Shown here one piece after another: positions 1-6,193 of a DNA stretch of 10,862 bases. The stretch lies in the NCBI GenBank assembly GCA_023392515.1, contig JAEVYX010000145.1, positions 1 through 10,862 on the forward strand, in the 5' to 3' direction. The stretch comes from Bacillota bacterium. Its GTDB lineage: Bacteria > Bacillota > Clostridia > Christensenellales > Aristaeellaceae. The notes below the pieces were generated by a model, which worked only from the letters and a program-made list of their open reading frames with translations, ran no database searches and was not told the origin of the DNA. A program made the translations under genes and the position numbers. The number at the start of each line of letters is the position of its first letter. Position 1 is the stretch's first letter.

Positions 1-15
1 TTTCTTGTGTGATTG

Positions 16-49
16 AAAAAGCTGACTGTTATGCAAAATAACAATCAGC
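16..49 (-). terminator. Intrinsic terminator of the LacI-family gene
   Basis: Read on the minus strand, a 12-bp stem (GCTGATTGTTAT pairing with ATAACAGTCAGC, one T-G wobble) with a 5-nt loop is followed at once by five T residues. It lies 8 bp past the stop codon of the regulator gene, as expected for a Rho-independent terminator. On the plus strand the wobble becomes a C-A mismatch and no T tract follows, so it should act in one direction only. Confidence 0.85.
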
Positions 50-57
50 CTTCAGGT

Positions 58-1089
58 TCATTCCTCCGAATAAGGAAGCACACTGTCCCGCATTTTCAAA
101 GAGGTGGGAATAAACACTTTTCGCGGCATGGAATAGCGGCCGCTGATCCTCTCCTGCAATAGCTGCAGGGCACAGTCTGCAATCGTCTCCATGGGAATGT
201 TGACGGTTGTCACTGGCGGAGAAAGGTGTTTCATGGTTGGCAGGTTATTAAAGCCTACCAGGCTTACCTGACCGGGAACGGATATGCCGCAATGTTGCAG
301 CGTGGACAGCACACCGGTGGCAACCGTGTCATTGCCTGTTAGGATGGCAGAGGGCAAAGGGTCCTCTCGGTTTACCATCACGTGGCATTGGCGCACGCCC
401 TCTTCATAGGAAAGCCGCTCTCCAATAAATAGTAGAGATGAATCAAAAATGTCTTTCTCTTTCATAAAGTTGCAATACTGCTCTTCCCGTTCATCAATGG
501 GGTTTTTCATCCGGTTGTCATTTACCGTATTTCCGCCAACGTAGGCAATTCTCCGATGACCAAGGTCATACAAATAGCGCAGCGCATCCTTGATGCCGGA
601 GCGTACATTGACCATGACGGCATCAAAACGGAGATCGTCCGGAGACGAATCCAAAAAAACAATATAGGGAGTAAGCATTGCAAGCTGGTCTGTTTCTTCC
701 ACAGAAAAGCGGCCGATGGCTATGAGGCCATCCACACGGATATTAACAGCGGGGACATAAGCACCGTCCAAATGAATAACCGAGCAGCAGTTGAAGCCCT
801 CCTGGGCGCATTTCTTTTCCACGTGCTTTTGCAGGTAGAGGTAAAATGGATCCTCCGCCAGCTCACTTTCCGAATACCAATTCACCAACCCTATATTCAG
901 GCGAACATCTGTCTGGTCGGCAGATGTTTTTCGCTGTTTCAGGGGCACATATTCCAGCGATTCAGCTATTTCCAAAACGCGCAGCTTGGTTTCCGCGCCT
1001 GCGTTCAATGTGGGATCATGGTTCAATACCCGGGATACGGTGGCAATGGACACGCCTGCGGCTGTCGCGATATCCTTAATCGTTGCCAT
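58..1089 (-). CDS. LacI/GalR-family transcriptional regulator, probable repressor of the adjacent ABC-PHP-lacZ operon
   Basis: A 343-residue LacI-family regulator. Residues 1-23 form the classic N-terminal HTH (MATIKDIA, then AGVS and the recognition helix ATVSRVLN), followed by a hinge near residues 45-55 and a periplasmic-binding-protein-like effector domain (RYLYDLGHRRIAYVGG, and VTTVNIPMETIA near the C-terminus). The length is normal. The ATG at 1089 is chosen because AGGAGG lies 6 nt upstream; the TTG two codons earlier directly abuts that ribosome-binding site. HTH sequences very like this one (MATIKDIA, ATVSRVLN, DPTL) are known to me from regulators beside Firmicutes beta-galactosidase genes. 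The gene is divergent from an operon ending in lacZ, so local repression relieved by a sugar or sugar-derived effector is the likely role. The effector is not identifiable. A weakly conserved -35 and a perfect -10 drive it. Confidence 0.93.
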   Translation of the reverse strand: MATIKDIATAAGVSIATVSRVLNHDPTLNAGAETKLRVLEIAESLEYVPLKQRKTSADQTDVRLNIGLVNWYSESELAEDPFYLYLQKHVEKKCAQEGFNCCSVIHLDGAYVPAVNIRVDGLIAIGRFSVEETDQLAMLTPYIVFLDSSPDDLRFDAVMVNVRSGIKDALRYLYDLGHRRIAYVGGNTVNDNRMKNPIDEREEQYCNFMKEKDIFDSSLLFIGERLSYEEGVRQCHVMVNREDPLPSAILTGNDTVATGVLSTLQHCGISVPGQVSLVGFNNLPTMKHLSPPVTTVNIPMETIADCALQLLQERISGRYSMPRKVFIPTSLKMRDSVLPYSEE

Positions 1090-1129
1090 GGGCAACCTCC
1101 TGCAGTAACGGATTTATACGCTTTTTTGA

Positions 1130-1158
1130 ATTATACAACATATTTTCTGTTTTAGGTA
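1130..1158 (-). promoter_or_regulatory. Probable promoter of the LacI-family gene
   Basis: On the minus strand a perfect TATAAT -10 box (1130-1135) stands about 41 bp upstream of the regulator start codon. The hexamer 17 bp further upstream (1153-1158, TACCTA) is a poor -35 match, so the promoter may be weak or need an activator. The predicted transcript start is near 1123. Confidence 0.5.
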
Positions 1159-1176
1159 GTACAAAAAGGTTAAAAC

Positions 1177-1206
1177 AAGTAAAATTCTAAGTAAAATTTT
1201 CGAAAA
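1177..1206. promoter_or_regulatory. AT-rich tandem repeat and CG-centred palindrome upstream of the operon promoter (candidate UP element or operator)
   Basis: Two exact direct copies of AAGTAAAATT (1177-1186 and 1189-1198) are followed by the palindrome TTTTCGAAAA (1197-1206), whose centre is CG as in many LacI-family operators. The block ends 5 bp before the -35 box of the operon promoter. It could be an UP element, a regulator site, or both. No binding evidence is available. Confidence 0.4.
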
Positions 1207-1211
1207 ATATC

Positions 1212-1240
1212 TTGACACATTTTTACCAAGCGAATATAAT
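1212..1240 (+). promoter_or_regulatory. Consensus sigma-A promoter of the ABC-PHP-lacZ operon
   Basis: TTGACA (1212-1217), a 17-bp spacer and TATAAT (1235-1240) match the sigma-70/sigma-A consensus at all 12 positions. Transcription should start near 1247, giving a leader of about 106 nt before the binding-protein ATG. A promoter this strong needs tight repression, consistent with the divergent LacI gene. The inverted repeat ATCAC/GTGAT (1239-1243 and 1252-1256) overlaps the -10 box and start site and is one possible operator. Confidence 0.88.
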
Positions 1241-1283
1241 CACATCATCAAGTGATCGTACCCATCGAAATACGGTTTGTGCC

Positions 1284-1307
1284 TCAATCCGCGGGAAACG
1301 CGATTGA
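1284..1307 (+). promoter_or_regulatory. Leader hairpin and possible LacI-type operator
   Basis: TCAATC (1284-1289) pairs with GATTGA (1302-1307), and GCG (1291-1293) with CGC (1299-1301). This gives a 9-bp stem with one bulged C and a GGAAA loop. The right half, GAAACGCGATTG, also resembles the CG-centred GAAACGCGTTTC pattern of LacI-family operators (10 of 12 positions). Lying 37-60 nt downstream of the predicted start, it could block elongation as bound DNA or act as an RNA structure. The two readings cannot be separated here. Confidence 0.4.
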
Positions 1308-1352
1308 AGGTCAAATAGATACTATCCAACAAAAATCAAGGAGGAACTCCAC

Positions 1353-2435
1353 ATGAATGGCAAAAAGCTGTTGGGAATCCTGCTGCTGGTTGCACTGCTG
1401 GTCAGCACACTGTGTGCGGCATCTGCTGAAGCGGTAGACCTGAACGCGCTGACCCTGGATGAAATCATCGCCAAGGCAAAAGAAGAAGGCGATGTGCAAT
1501 CCGTTGGCATGCCTGACGAATGGGCCAACTGGAAAGCCACCTGGAACGACCTGAAGGATGTATACGGCATCACCCACGGCGATGTGGACATGAGCTCTGC
1601 CGAAGAAATCGCCATGTTCGAAGTGGAAAAGAATGCGCCCACCAAGGATATCGGCGATGTAGGTGTATCCTTTGGCCCCGTGGCCATTGAAAAAGATGTG
1701 GTACAGGCGTACAAAACCAGCTATTGGGATCAGGTTCCCGACTGGGCAAAAGATGATAAAGGCAATTGGATGTGCCCTTATTATGTAACCATTTGCTTCG
1801 CCGGCAACATGGAATATATCGACAAGATGCCCACGACCTGGGCCGAACTGCTGGAAGGCGATTATAAAGTTTCCGTAGGCGATGTGGCCCGCTCCAGCCG
1901 TCCTCAGCTTGCCCTATTGTCTGCCGCGGTTGCCTTTGGCGGCGATGAAAACAACATTATGCCCGGCATCGAAGTATTCCGCAAATTGGCGGAGCAGGGC
2001 CGCCTGGACACCGGCGATGACAGCCGTGCCCGCATTGAAAAGGGCGAAATCGAACTGTATATCACGTTTGACTTCCTGGCCTTGGAACACAAGAACAATA
2101 TGCCCAACCTGGATCTTCAAATTACCGTTCCTACCGACGGCGCGGCTGTAAGCGCCTACGCATCCGTCATTAACAAGTACGCGCCTCATCCCCATGCGGC
2201 AGCTCTTGCCCGGGAATATATCTTCAGCGATGCCGGACAGATTAACCTGGCCCGCGGCTATGCCCGCCCCATTCGTGTGGACAATATCAAACTGCCCGAG
2301 GATGTTGCTGCCAATCTGCTTCCCAGCGAAATGTATACAGGCACCTTCACCATTAAGGATAACGATGCCTGGTCCAAGACTGTGGCGCAAATGGGCCAGC
2401 TTTGGCAGGAAGAAGTACTTGCTTATCTTCAGTAA
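1353..2435 (+). CDS. ABC transporter extracellular solute-binding protein (Fe3+/spermidine/phosphonate/sugar-phosphate type)
   Basis: A 360-residue exported solute-binding protein. The signal peptide has a Lys-Lys n-region, a hydrophobic core (about residues 6-20) and AXA sites at ASA (23-25) and AEA (25-27). Cys21 follows Ser-Thr-Leu and is not a canonical lipobox, so lipid anchoring is doubtful. The mature part has the type II binding-protein look of the AfuA/PotD/PhnS group, including a Tyr-Tyr-Val-Thr segment and TTWAELL near the lobe crossover. Family members bind ferric iron, polyamines, thiamine, 2-aminoethylphosphonate or hexose phosphates; the ligand cannot be assigned. AAGGAGGA 7 nt before the ATG is a strong ribosome-binding site. 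It is first in the operon and separated from the permease by an 85-nt gap with a stable hairpin, as expected for a component needed in excess. Confidence 0.88.
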   Translation: MNGKKLLGILLLVALLVSTLCAASAEAVDLNALTLDEIIAKAKEEGDVQSVGMPDEWANWKATWNDLKDVYGITHGDVDMSSAEEIAMFEVEKNAPTKDIGDVGVSFGPVAIEKDVVQAYKTSYWDQVPDWAKDDKGNWMCPYYVTICFAGNMEYIDKMPTTWAELLEGDYKVSVGDVARSSRPQLALLSAAVAFGGDENNIMPGIEVFRKLAEQGRLDTGDDSRARIEKGEIELYITFDFLALEHKNNMPNLDLQITVPTDGAAVSAYASVINKYAPHPHAAALAREYIFSDAGQINLARGYARPIRVDNIKLPEDVAANLLPSEMYTGTFTIKDNDAWSKTVAQMGQLWQEEVLAYLQ

Positions 2436-2464
2436 AGATTCATTCTGTTTAATGCAATCCTGAA

Positions 2465-2494
2465 GGAGGGGAGACGTTAAGGCGTCTCCCCTCC
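2465..2494 (+). promoter_or_regulatory. Perfect 12-bp intercistronic hairpin (mRNA stabiliser or partial terminator)
   Basis: GGAGGGGAGACG (2465-2476) pairs perfectly with CGTCTCCCCTCC (2483-2494) around a TTAAGG loop. No T tract follows, so it is not a full intrinsic terminator. It lies 29 nt after the binding-protein stop and 11 nt before the permease Shine-Dalgarno. Such hairpins commonly protect the upstream message from 3' exonucleases and so raise binding-protein levels over permeases. The CCTCC at 2490-2494 could instead pair with the downstream GGAGG, which might link folding to permease translation; that is speculative. Confidence 0.7.
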
Positions 2495-2520
2495 CTGTTA
2501 AGGCAAGGAGGAACACTTTT

Positions 2521-3372
2521 GTGAAGACAAGAAAGCGGGGCCATGCCTATCTATTGGCCATCCTGCCTTTTTTTCTGCTCGTTATCCTGTTTTTGTTTAT
2601 TCCCATGATTTCCATGGTTTTCAAGAGCTTTCGCTCCCCCGAAACGGGAGCTTTTACCCTGGATAACTATGTGACTATTTTCACCAAGCGCTATTACCTG
2701 ATGTCCATTACAAACAGCCTCCAGGTTTCATTGATTTCAACTGCCGCGGGGATCGTTATTGCATTTATTGCCGCCTTTTGCTTTCAGAAGCTGGGAAAAA
2801 AGTATCGTAAAGTATATACATCCGCACTAAACATGACATCCAATTTTGCAGGCGTAACCCTGGCGTTTTCCTTTATGCTGCTGCTGGGGAAAACAGGTAC
2901 ATTGGTAAACCTGGCAAAGCAAATGAATATGACATCTTTGGCGGATTTCAATTTCTATTCCGTATCCGGCCTGATGATTACCTATATTTATTTTCAGATT
3001 CCCTTAGGCACCCTGCTTTTGATCCCTGCCTTTGACAGCATCAAGCAAGAGTGGAAGGAATCCGCCCAGGTGCTGAAAGCCAACGGTTTTCAGTTCTGGT
3101 TTTATATTGGCATCCCTGTTTTGATGCCCAGCATTCTGGGCACGCTGTCCATTCTGTTTGCAAATTCCCTGTCCGCCTACGGCACAGCTTATGCCTTGAT
3201 GGGCAATAACTTTTCGCTGATGACCATCCGCATTGCCGGCATGTTTACAGGGGATGTCGTGCAGCAGGTAGAACTGGGTTCTGCCATGTCTACGGTATTG
3301 GCCCTGTTGATGTGCGTATCCGTAGTAATCAATATGAAATATATGGGGAAGGCGGGTGAGTTGAGAAAATGA
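2521..3372 (+). CDS. ABC transporter permease, first subunit (PotB/PhnU/AfuB-like)
   Basis: A 283-residue integral membrane subunit of the binding-protein-dependent importer, with about six hydrophobic segments (near residues 10-34, 65-88, 105-123, 147-170, 193-217 and 250-272). The cytoplasmic EAA-type loop that docks on the ATPase is at about 177-204 (ESAQVL, then a conserved I-x-V-L-M-P end). The glycine normally seen in this loop is replaced by Lys186. The start is GTG, supported by AGGAGG 9 nt upstream. The stop codon overlaps the next gene in an ATGA junction, so the two permeases are translationally coupled and presumably form a heterodimer. Homology to the spermidine/Fe3+/phosphonate permease group is judged from overall pattern; the transported molecule is unknown. 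Confidence 0.9.
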   Translation: MKTRKRGHAYLLAILPFFLLVILFLFIPMISMVFKSFRSPETGAFTLDNYVTIFTKRYYLMSITNSLQVSLISTAAGIVIAFIAAFCFQKLGKKYRKVYTSALNMTSNFAGVTLAFSFMLLLGKTGTLVNLAKQMNMTSLADFNFYSVSGLMITYIYFQIPLGTLLLIPAFDSIKQEWKESAQVLKANGFQFWFYIGIPVLMPSILGTLSILFANSLSAYGTAYALMGNNFSLMTIRIAGMFTGDVVQQVELGSAMSTVLALLMCVSVVINMKYMGKAGELRK

Positions 3373-4175
3373 AAAAGCAGAAAAGAAACTGGTTTGCTTA
3401 CCTTTTCGTCACGCTCTTATTGATTTTCCTCTTGATGCCTATCCTTTCCATCAGCCTTTATTCCATCTCCAAGAATTGGACCACCCAAATGCTGCCGGAA
3501 GAATTTACTTTTGAATATTACGGCGAGCTTTTCTCCATACCGGATTTCTTTATGGCCATTGTACGATCTATCGGCATCTCATTGCTGTCGGTAGGCCTTT
3601 GCATTGTGATATTGCTGCTGGCGCTGTATGTTGTGCTGGTCTACAAGCCCGGCTGGGAAAAGATGCTGAGCATTACCGTCACCATCCCCTATGCGATTTC
3701 CGGTGTTATTCTGGCCACCAGCCTATTGTCGCTGTATGCGGGCGGGCCGTGGCCGCTGTCCAATCGCATGGTAATGCTGACCTTTGCCTACTGCATCGTT
3801 ATATTGCCTTATGTTTATCAGGGAATCCGCAATTCCCTTTACGCCGTCAATGTACACCAGCTGCTGGAAGTGGCGGAAATTCTGCACTGCAAAAAGCTGC
3901 GTGCCTTTTTTACCATCATTGTGCCCAACATCTTTTCCGGCATTACCATTTCTGCTTTGCTGGCCATCGCCATTGTTTTCGGCGATTTCGTATTGGTAAA
4001 GACCATCGCGGGTACTTCGTTCTTTACGCTGCAATATTATCTGTTCAACGCCATGCTGAAGTCCGGCACGCGCGGCGGTGCGGTGGTGTTTGTAGCTTTC
4101 CTGATTACCTTGTCCATTGCCTTCCTGGCGCTCAAGCTCCAGGAAAAGGGCTCCAAACACCGTGCTGAACTGTAA
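3369..4175 (+). CDS. ABC transporter permease, second subunit (PotC/PhnV/AfuB-like)
   Basis: A 268-residue membrane protein with about six hydrophobic segments, starting with a Lys/Arg-rich N-terminus and a strong first helix (about residues 9-33). The EAA-type loop is at about 167-190 (EVAEIL, ending I-I-V-P). It is degenerate at the usual glycine position (His173), matching the unusual loop of its partner. Its ATG overlaps the stop of the first permease by 4 nt (ATGA) and no strong ribosome-binding site precedes it, so translation probably depends on re-initiation. It should pair with the first permease and dock on the ATPase encoded 21 nt downstream. Confidence 0.9.
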   Translation: MKKQKRNWFAYLFVTLLLIFLLMPILSISLYSISKNWTTQMLPEEFTFEYYGELFSIPDFFMAIVRSIGISLLSVGLCIVILLLALYVVLVYKPGWEKMLSITVTIPYAISGVILATSLLSLYAGGPWPLSNRMVMLTFAYCIVILPYVYQGIRNSLYAVNVHQLLEVAEILHCKKLRAFFTIIVPNIFSGITISALLAIAIVFGDFVLVKTIAGTSFFTLQYYLFNAMLKSGTRGGAVVFVAFLITLSIAFLALKLQEKGSKHRAEL

Positions 4176-4196
4176 AGCATACAAGGAGGAAACGTC

Positions 4197-5216
4197 ATGA
4201 GCTTCATTGCGGTTGAAAATGTTACAAAGCAATATTCGGTGAATGGCCCGAAAATTCTTGATAATATCAGCCTTACCATTGAAAAAGGCGAATTTGTTAC
4301 GCTGCTGGGCTCCTCCGGCTGCGGAAAAACAACGCTGCTGCGCTGCATTGCGGGGCTGAATGAGATCAGCGCCGGAAAAATTTGTATCGATGGAAAGGAT
4401 TGCACCACGCTTACCGCCGGTGAGCGAAATGTAGGTATGGTTTTTCAGCAGTACAGCCTATTTCCCAATATGACGGCCGCCCAAAATGTTGCTTTCGGCC
4501 TCAGGATGCAGCATGTGGACAAAAAGATCATCCAGGAAAAGACAAGGGAGATGCTGGATATCGTGCAGCTGGGTGACAAAGGGGACAGCTATCCCAGCCA
4601 GCTTTCCGGCGGCCAACAGCAACGCGTGGCATTGGCCCGCGCCATTATTACCGAACCTACCGTTCTTTTATTGGATGAGCCCCTTTCCGCAATAGACGCC
4701 AAGGTGCGCAAAATGCTGCAGGAAGAAATTCGGCGCATACAGCGCAAGTTTAACATCACAACCATATTCGTTACCCACGACCAGCATGAAGCCATGGTCA
4801 TGAGCGATAAAATATTCCTGATGGACAAGGGCGTCATTGAGCAGGAGGGTTCTCCCGATCAAATTTATACGCACCCCGTTTCCCATTTTGCCGCCACTTT
4901 TATCGGCGATAACAACGTGCTTGACACAGCGTCGTTTGCAGCCGTATCAGGCGGAAAAATCAACGAAAAGTATGCTGTGCTCCGGCCGGAAATCGTACAT
5001 TTATATAAGGAACGCGGAGGCATCAAAGAGGACTGCGTAGTAAAGGCCGTGGTGGAGGATGTCATCATGAATGGCACAACCATCCGCTATTTGCTCAACT
5101 GCAGCGGCGTATCCTTGAATGTCAGCATATTGTACAGTGCCAATCTTCAGTTCCGTATCGGTGAGGAGCTTTATGCCGCTTTCCGCCGTGAGGACTGCGT
5201 TTTTCTGGAGAAGTGA
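4197..5216 (+). CDS. ABC transporter ATP-binding protein (PotA/FbpC-like)
   Basis: A 339-residue importer ATPase that drives solute uptake through the two upstream permeases. All motifs are intact: Walker A GSSGCGKTT (38-46), Q-loop (Gln84/85 in VFQQYS), signature LSGGQ (136-140), Walker B LLLDE (157-161), the D-loop SAID (164-167) and the H-switch His194. After about residue 235 a C-terminal OB/TOBE-like regulatory region of some 100 residues follows, a length usual for the spermidine/Fe3+/phosphonate-type ATPases. AAGGAGGA lies 6 nt before the ATG. The TGA stop is 2 nt before the preferred ATG of the PHP gene, with that gene's Shine-Dalgarno inside this coding region. This ties hydrolase expression directly to the transporter. 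Confidence 0.95.
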   Translation: MSFIAVENVTKQYSVNGPKILDNISLTIEKGEFVTLLGSSGCGKTTLLRCIAGLNEISAGKICIDGKDCTTLTAGERNVGMVFQQYSLFPNMTAAQNVAFGLRMQHVDKKIIQEKTREMLDIVQLGDKGDSYPSQLSGGQQQRVALARAIITEPTVLLLDEPLSAIDAKVRKMLQEEIRRIQRKFNITTIFVTHDQHEAMVMSDKIFLMDKGVIEQEGSPDQIYTHPVSHFAATFIGDNNVLDTASFAAVSGGKINEKYAVLRPEIVHLYKERGGIKEDCVVKAVVEDVIMNGTTIRYLLNCSGVSLNVSILYSANLQFRIGEELYAAFRREDCVFLEK

Positions 5217-5218
5217 AT

Positions 5219-6190
5219 ATGAGTATGATTCGTTCCACCCTCTACCGGGAGGGCAGCTTTTACAAGGGCAACATCCATTGCCATTCCGTTTATTCCGATG
5301 GAAGCTTGACACCCGAGGCCTTGAAAGAAGCGTATCAGCGCAAAGGATATCAGTTTTTGCTTTATTCCGATCATAACGTCAATACGGATTTTCACGCCCT
5401 CAATGATGAGCGCTTCGTCTCCCTGCAGGGGTTTGAGGGGAATCTTATTGTCCCTATGACCACGCCTCCCCACAAGGAATTTCACCTTATTTTTATGAAA
5501 ACGCCCAATCGTGATTTGGGCAGAATGGCCTTTCAGCCCTACGCCCATCTTCAGCATGTGCCGCAAGTGACGTATGACGGCTCCTGCGGCAGCCTGAAAA
5601 TTTATGTCAAAGCGCAGCAGGATCGCGGCTACATGGCGATTTTCAACCATCCCCATTGGTCCTTTAACGATGAGAAGGATATCGCTTGCCTGGAAGGCCT
5701 GCTTGGAATGGAAATTTTTAATTATGGGACCCATATTTGCGAAAACTGCGGCAGCGGGGATTTAATGTATGACCTTCGCCTGCGCAAGGGGCACAAGCTC
5801 TGGTGCTTTGCGGCAGACGATAATCATAACCATGTTCCTTTTGATTCGCCGGCCAACGACAGCTTTGGTGGTTTTATTGTGGTAAAGGCCAAAGCATTGC
5901 ATGAAGAAAGCATACTGGAGGCCATTTCAGACGGCAGCTTTTATGCGTCCATGGGGCCGGAGATCCATGACTTTTATGTTCAGGATGGGCGCGCTTATCT
6001 CACCTGTTCCGCCTCGCAGCGCGTGTATATTACGGATGATTGGCGGAATTACCGCTTGGGATACCGGGATGGCGGCAAAATCTGCGCGTTTTCCTGCGAG
6101 GTTCGCCCGGATGCACAGTATGTGCGCGCGGAGGTGATTGATGAACTGGGGCGCAAGGCGTATACCAATCCCATTTGGCTGAGGGGGTAA
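5219..6190 (+). CDS. PHP-domain metallohydrolase (CehA/McbA-like), putative phosphoesterase
   Basis: A 323-residue cytoplasmic PHP-superfamily enzyme; no signal peptide is seen. The metal-site residues of the family are all in place: HCH (20-22) followed by YSDG with Asp27, SDHN (50-53), Glu73, His89, NHPH (143-146) and ADDNH (199-203). About 100 further residues form a probable beta-rich domain ending in TNPIWL, as in CehA/McbA-type proteins. Known PHP enzymes are trinuclear or multi-metal phosphatases, phosphodiesterases and nucleases, including PhnPP, which opens a ribose cyclic phosphate. The natural substrate of this branch is unknown to me. The ATG at 5219 is preferred (GGAG 8 nt upstream) over a GTG at 5213 that overlaps the ATPase stop. 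Its place between an anion-type transporter and lacZ suggests it trims an imported phosphorylated glycoside; that is inference. Confidence 0.88.
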   Translation: MSMIRSTLYREGSFYKGNIHCHSVYSDGSLTPEALKEAYQRKGYQFLLYSDHNVNTDFHALNDERFVSLQGFEGNLIVPMTTPPHKEFHLIFMKTPNRDLGRMAFQPYAHLQHVPQVTYDGSCGSLKIYVKAQQDRGYMAIFNHPHWSFNDEKDIACLEGLLGMEIFNYGTHICENCGSGDLMYDLRLRKGHKLWCFAADDNHNHVPFDSPANDSFGGFIVVKAKALHEESILEAISDGSFYASMGPEIHDFYVQDGRAYLTCSASQRVYITDDWRNYRLGYRDGGKICAFSCEVRPDAQYVRAEVIDELGRKAYTNPIWLRG

Positions 6191-6193
6191 ACC

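Noticed and set aside
1090..1095. TTG start two codons upstream for the LacI-family gene
   Set aside because: It directly abuts the AGGAGG site with no spacing, while the ATG at 1089 has 6-nt spacing and gives the canonical MATIKDIA N-terminus.
556..1155. 199-residue plus-strand reading frame opposite the LacI-family gene
   Set aside because: It is antisense to a clear LacI-family protein, shows no recognisable domain and has no ribosome-binding site of its own.
1295..1306. Catabolite-responsive element (cre) for CcpA
   Set aside because: GAAACGCGATTG has the core CG but fails the cre consensus at several flanking positions; kept only as a weak LacI-type operator candidate.
1914..2516. 200-residue minus-strand reading frame across the binding-protein gene
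   Set aside because: Shadow of the solute-binding protein; low-complexity composition and no family resemblance.
3723..4232. 169-residue minus-strand frame over the second permease
   Set aside because: Antisense to a membrane protein with clear features; Gln/Asn/His-rich translation typical of a shadow frame.
5213..5218. GTG start for the PHP gene
   Set aside because: Only 2 nt from the GGAG site; the ATG at 5219 has normal 8-nt spacing.
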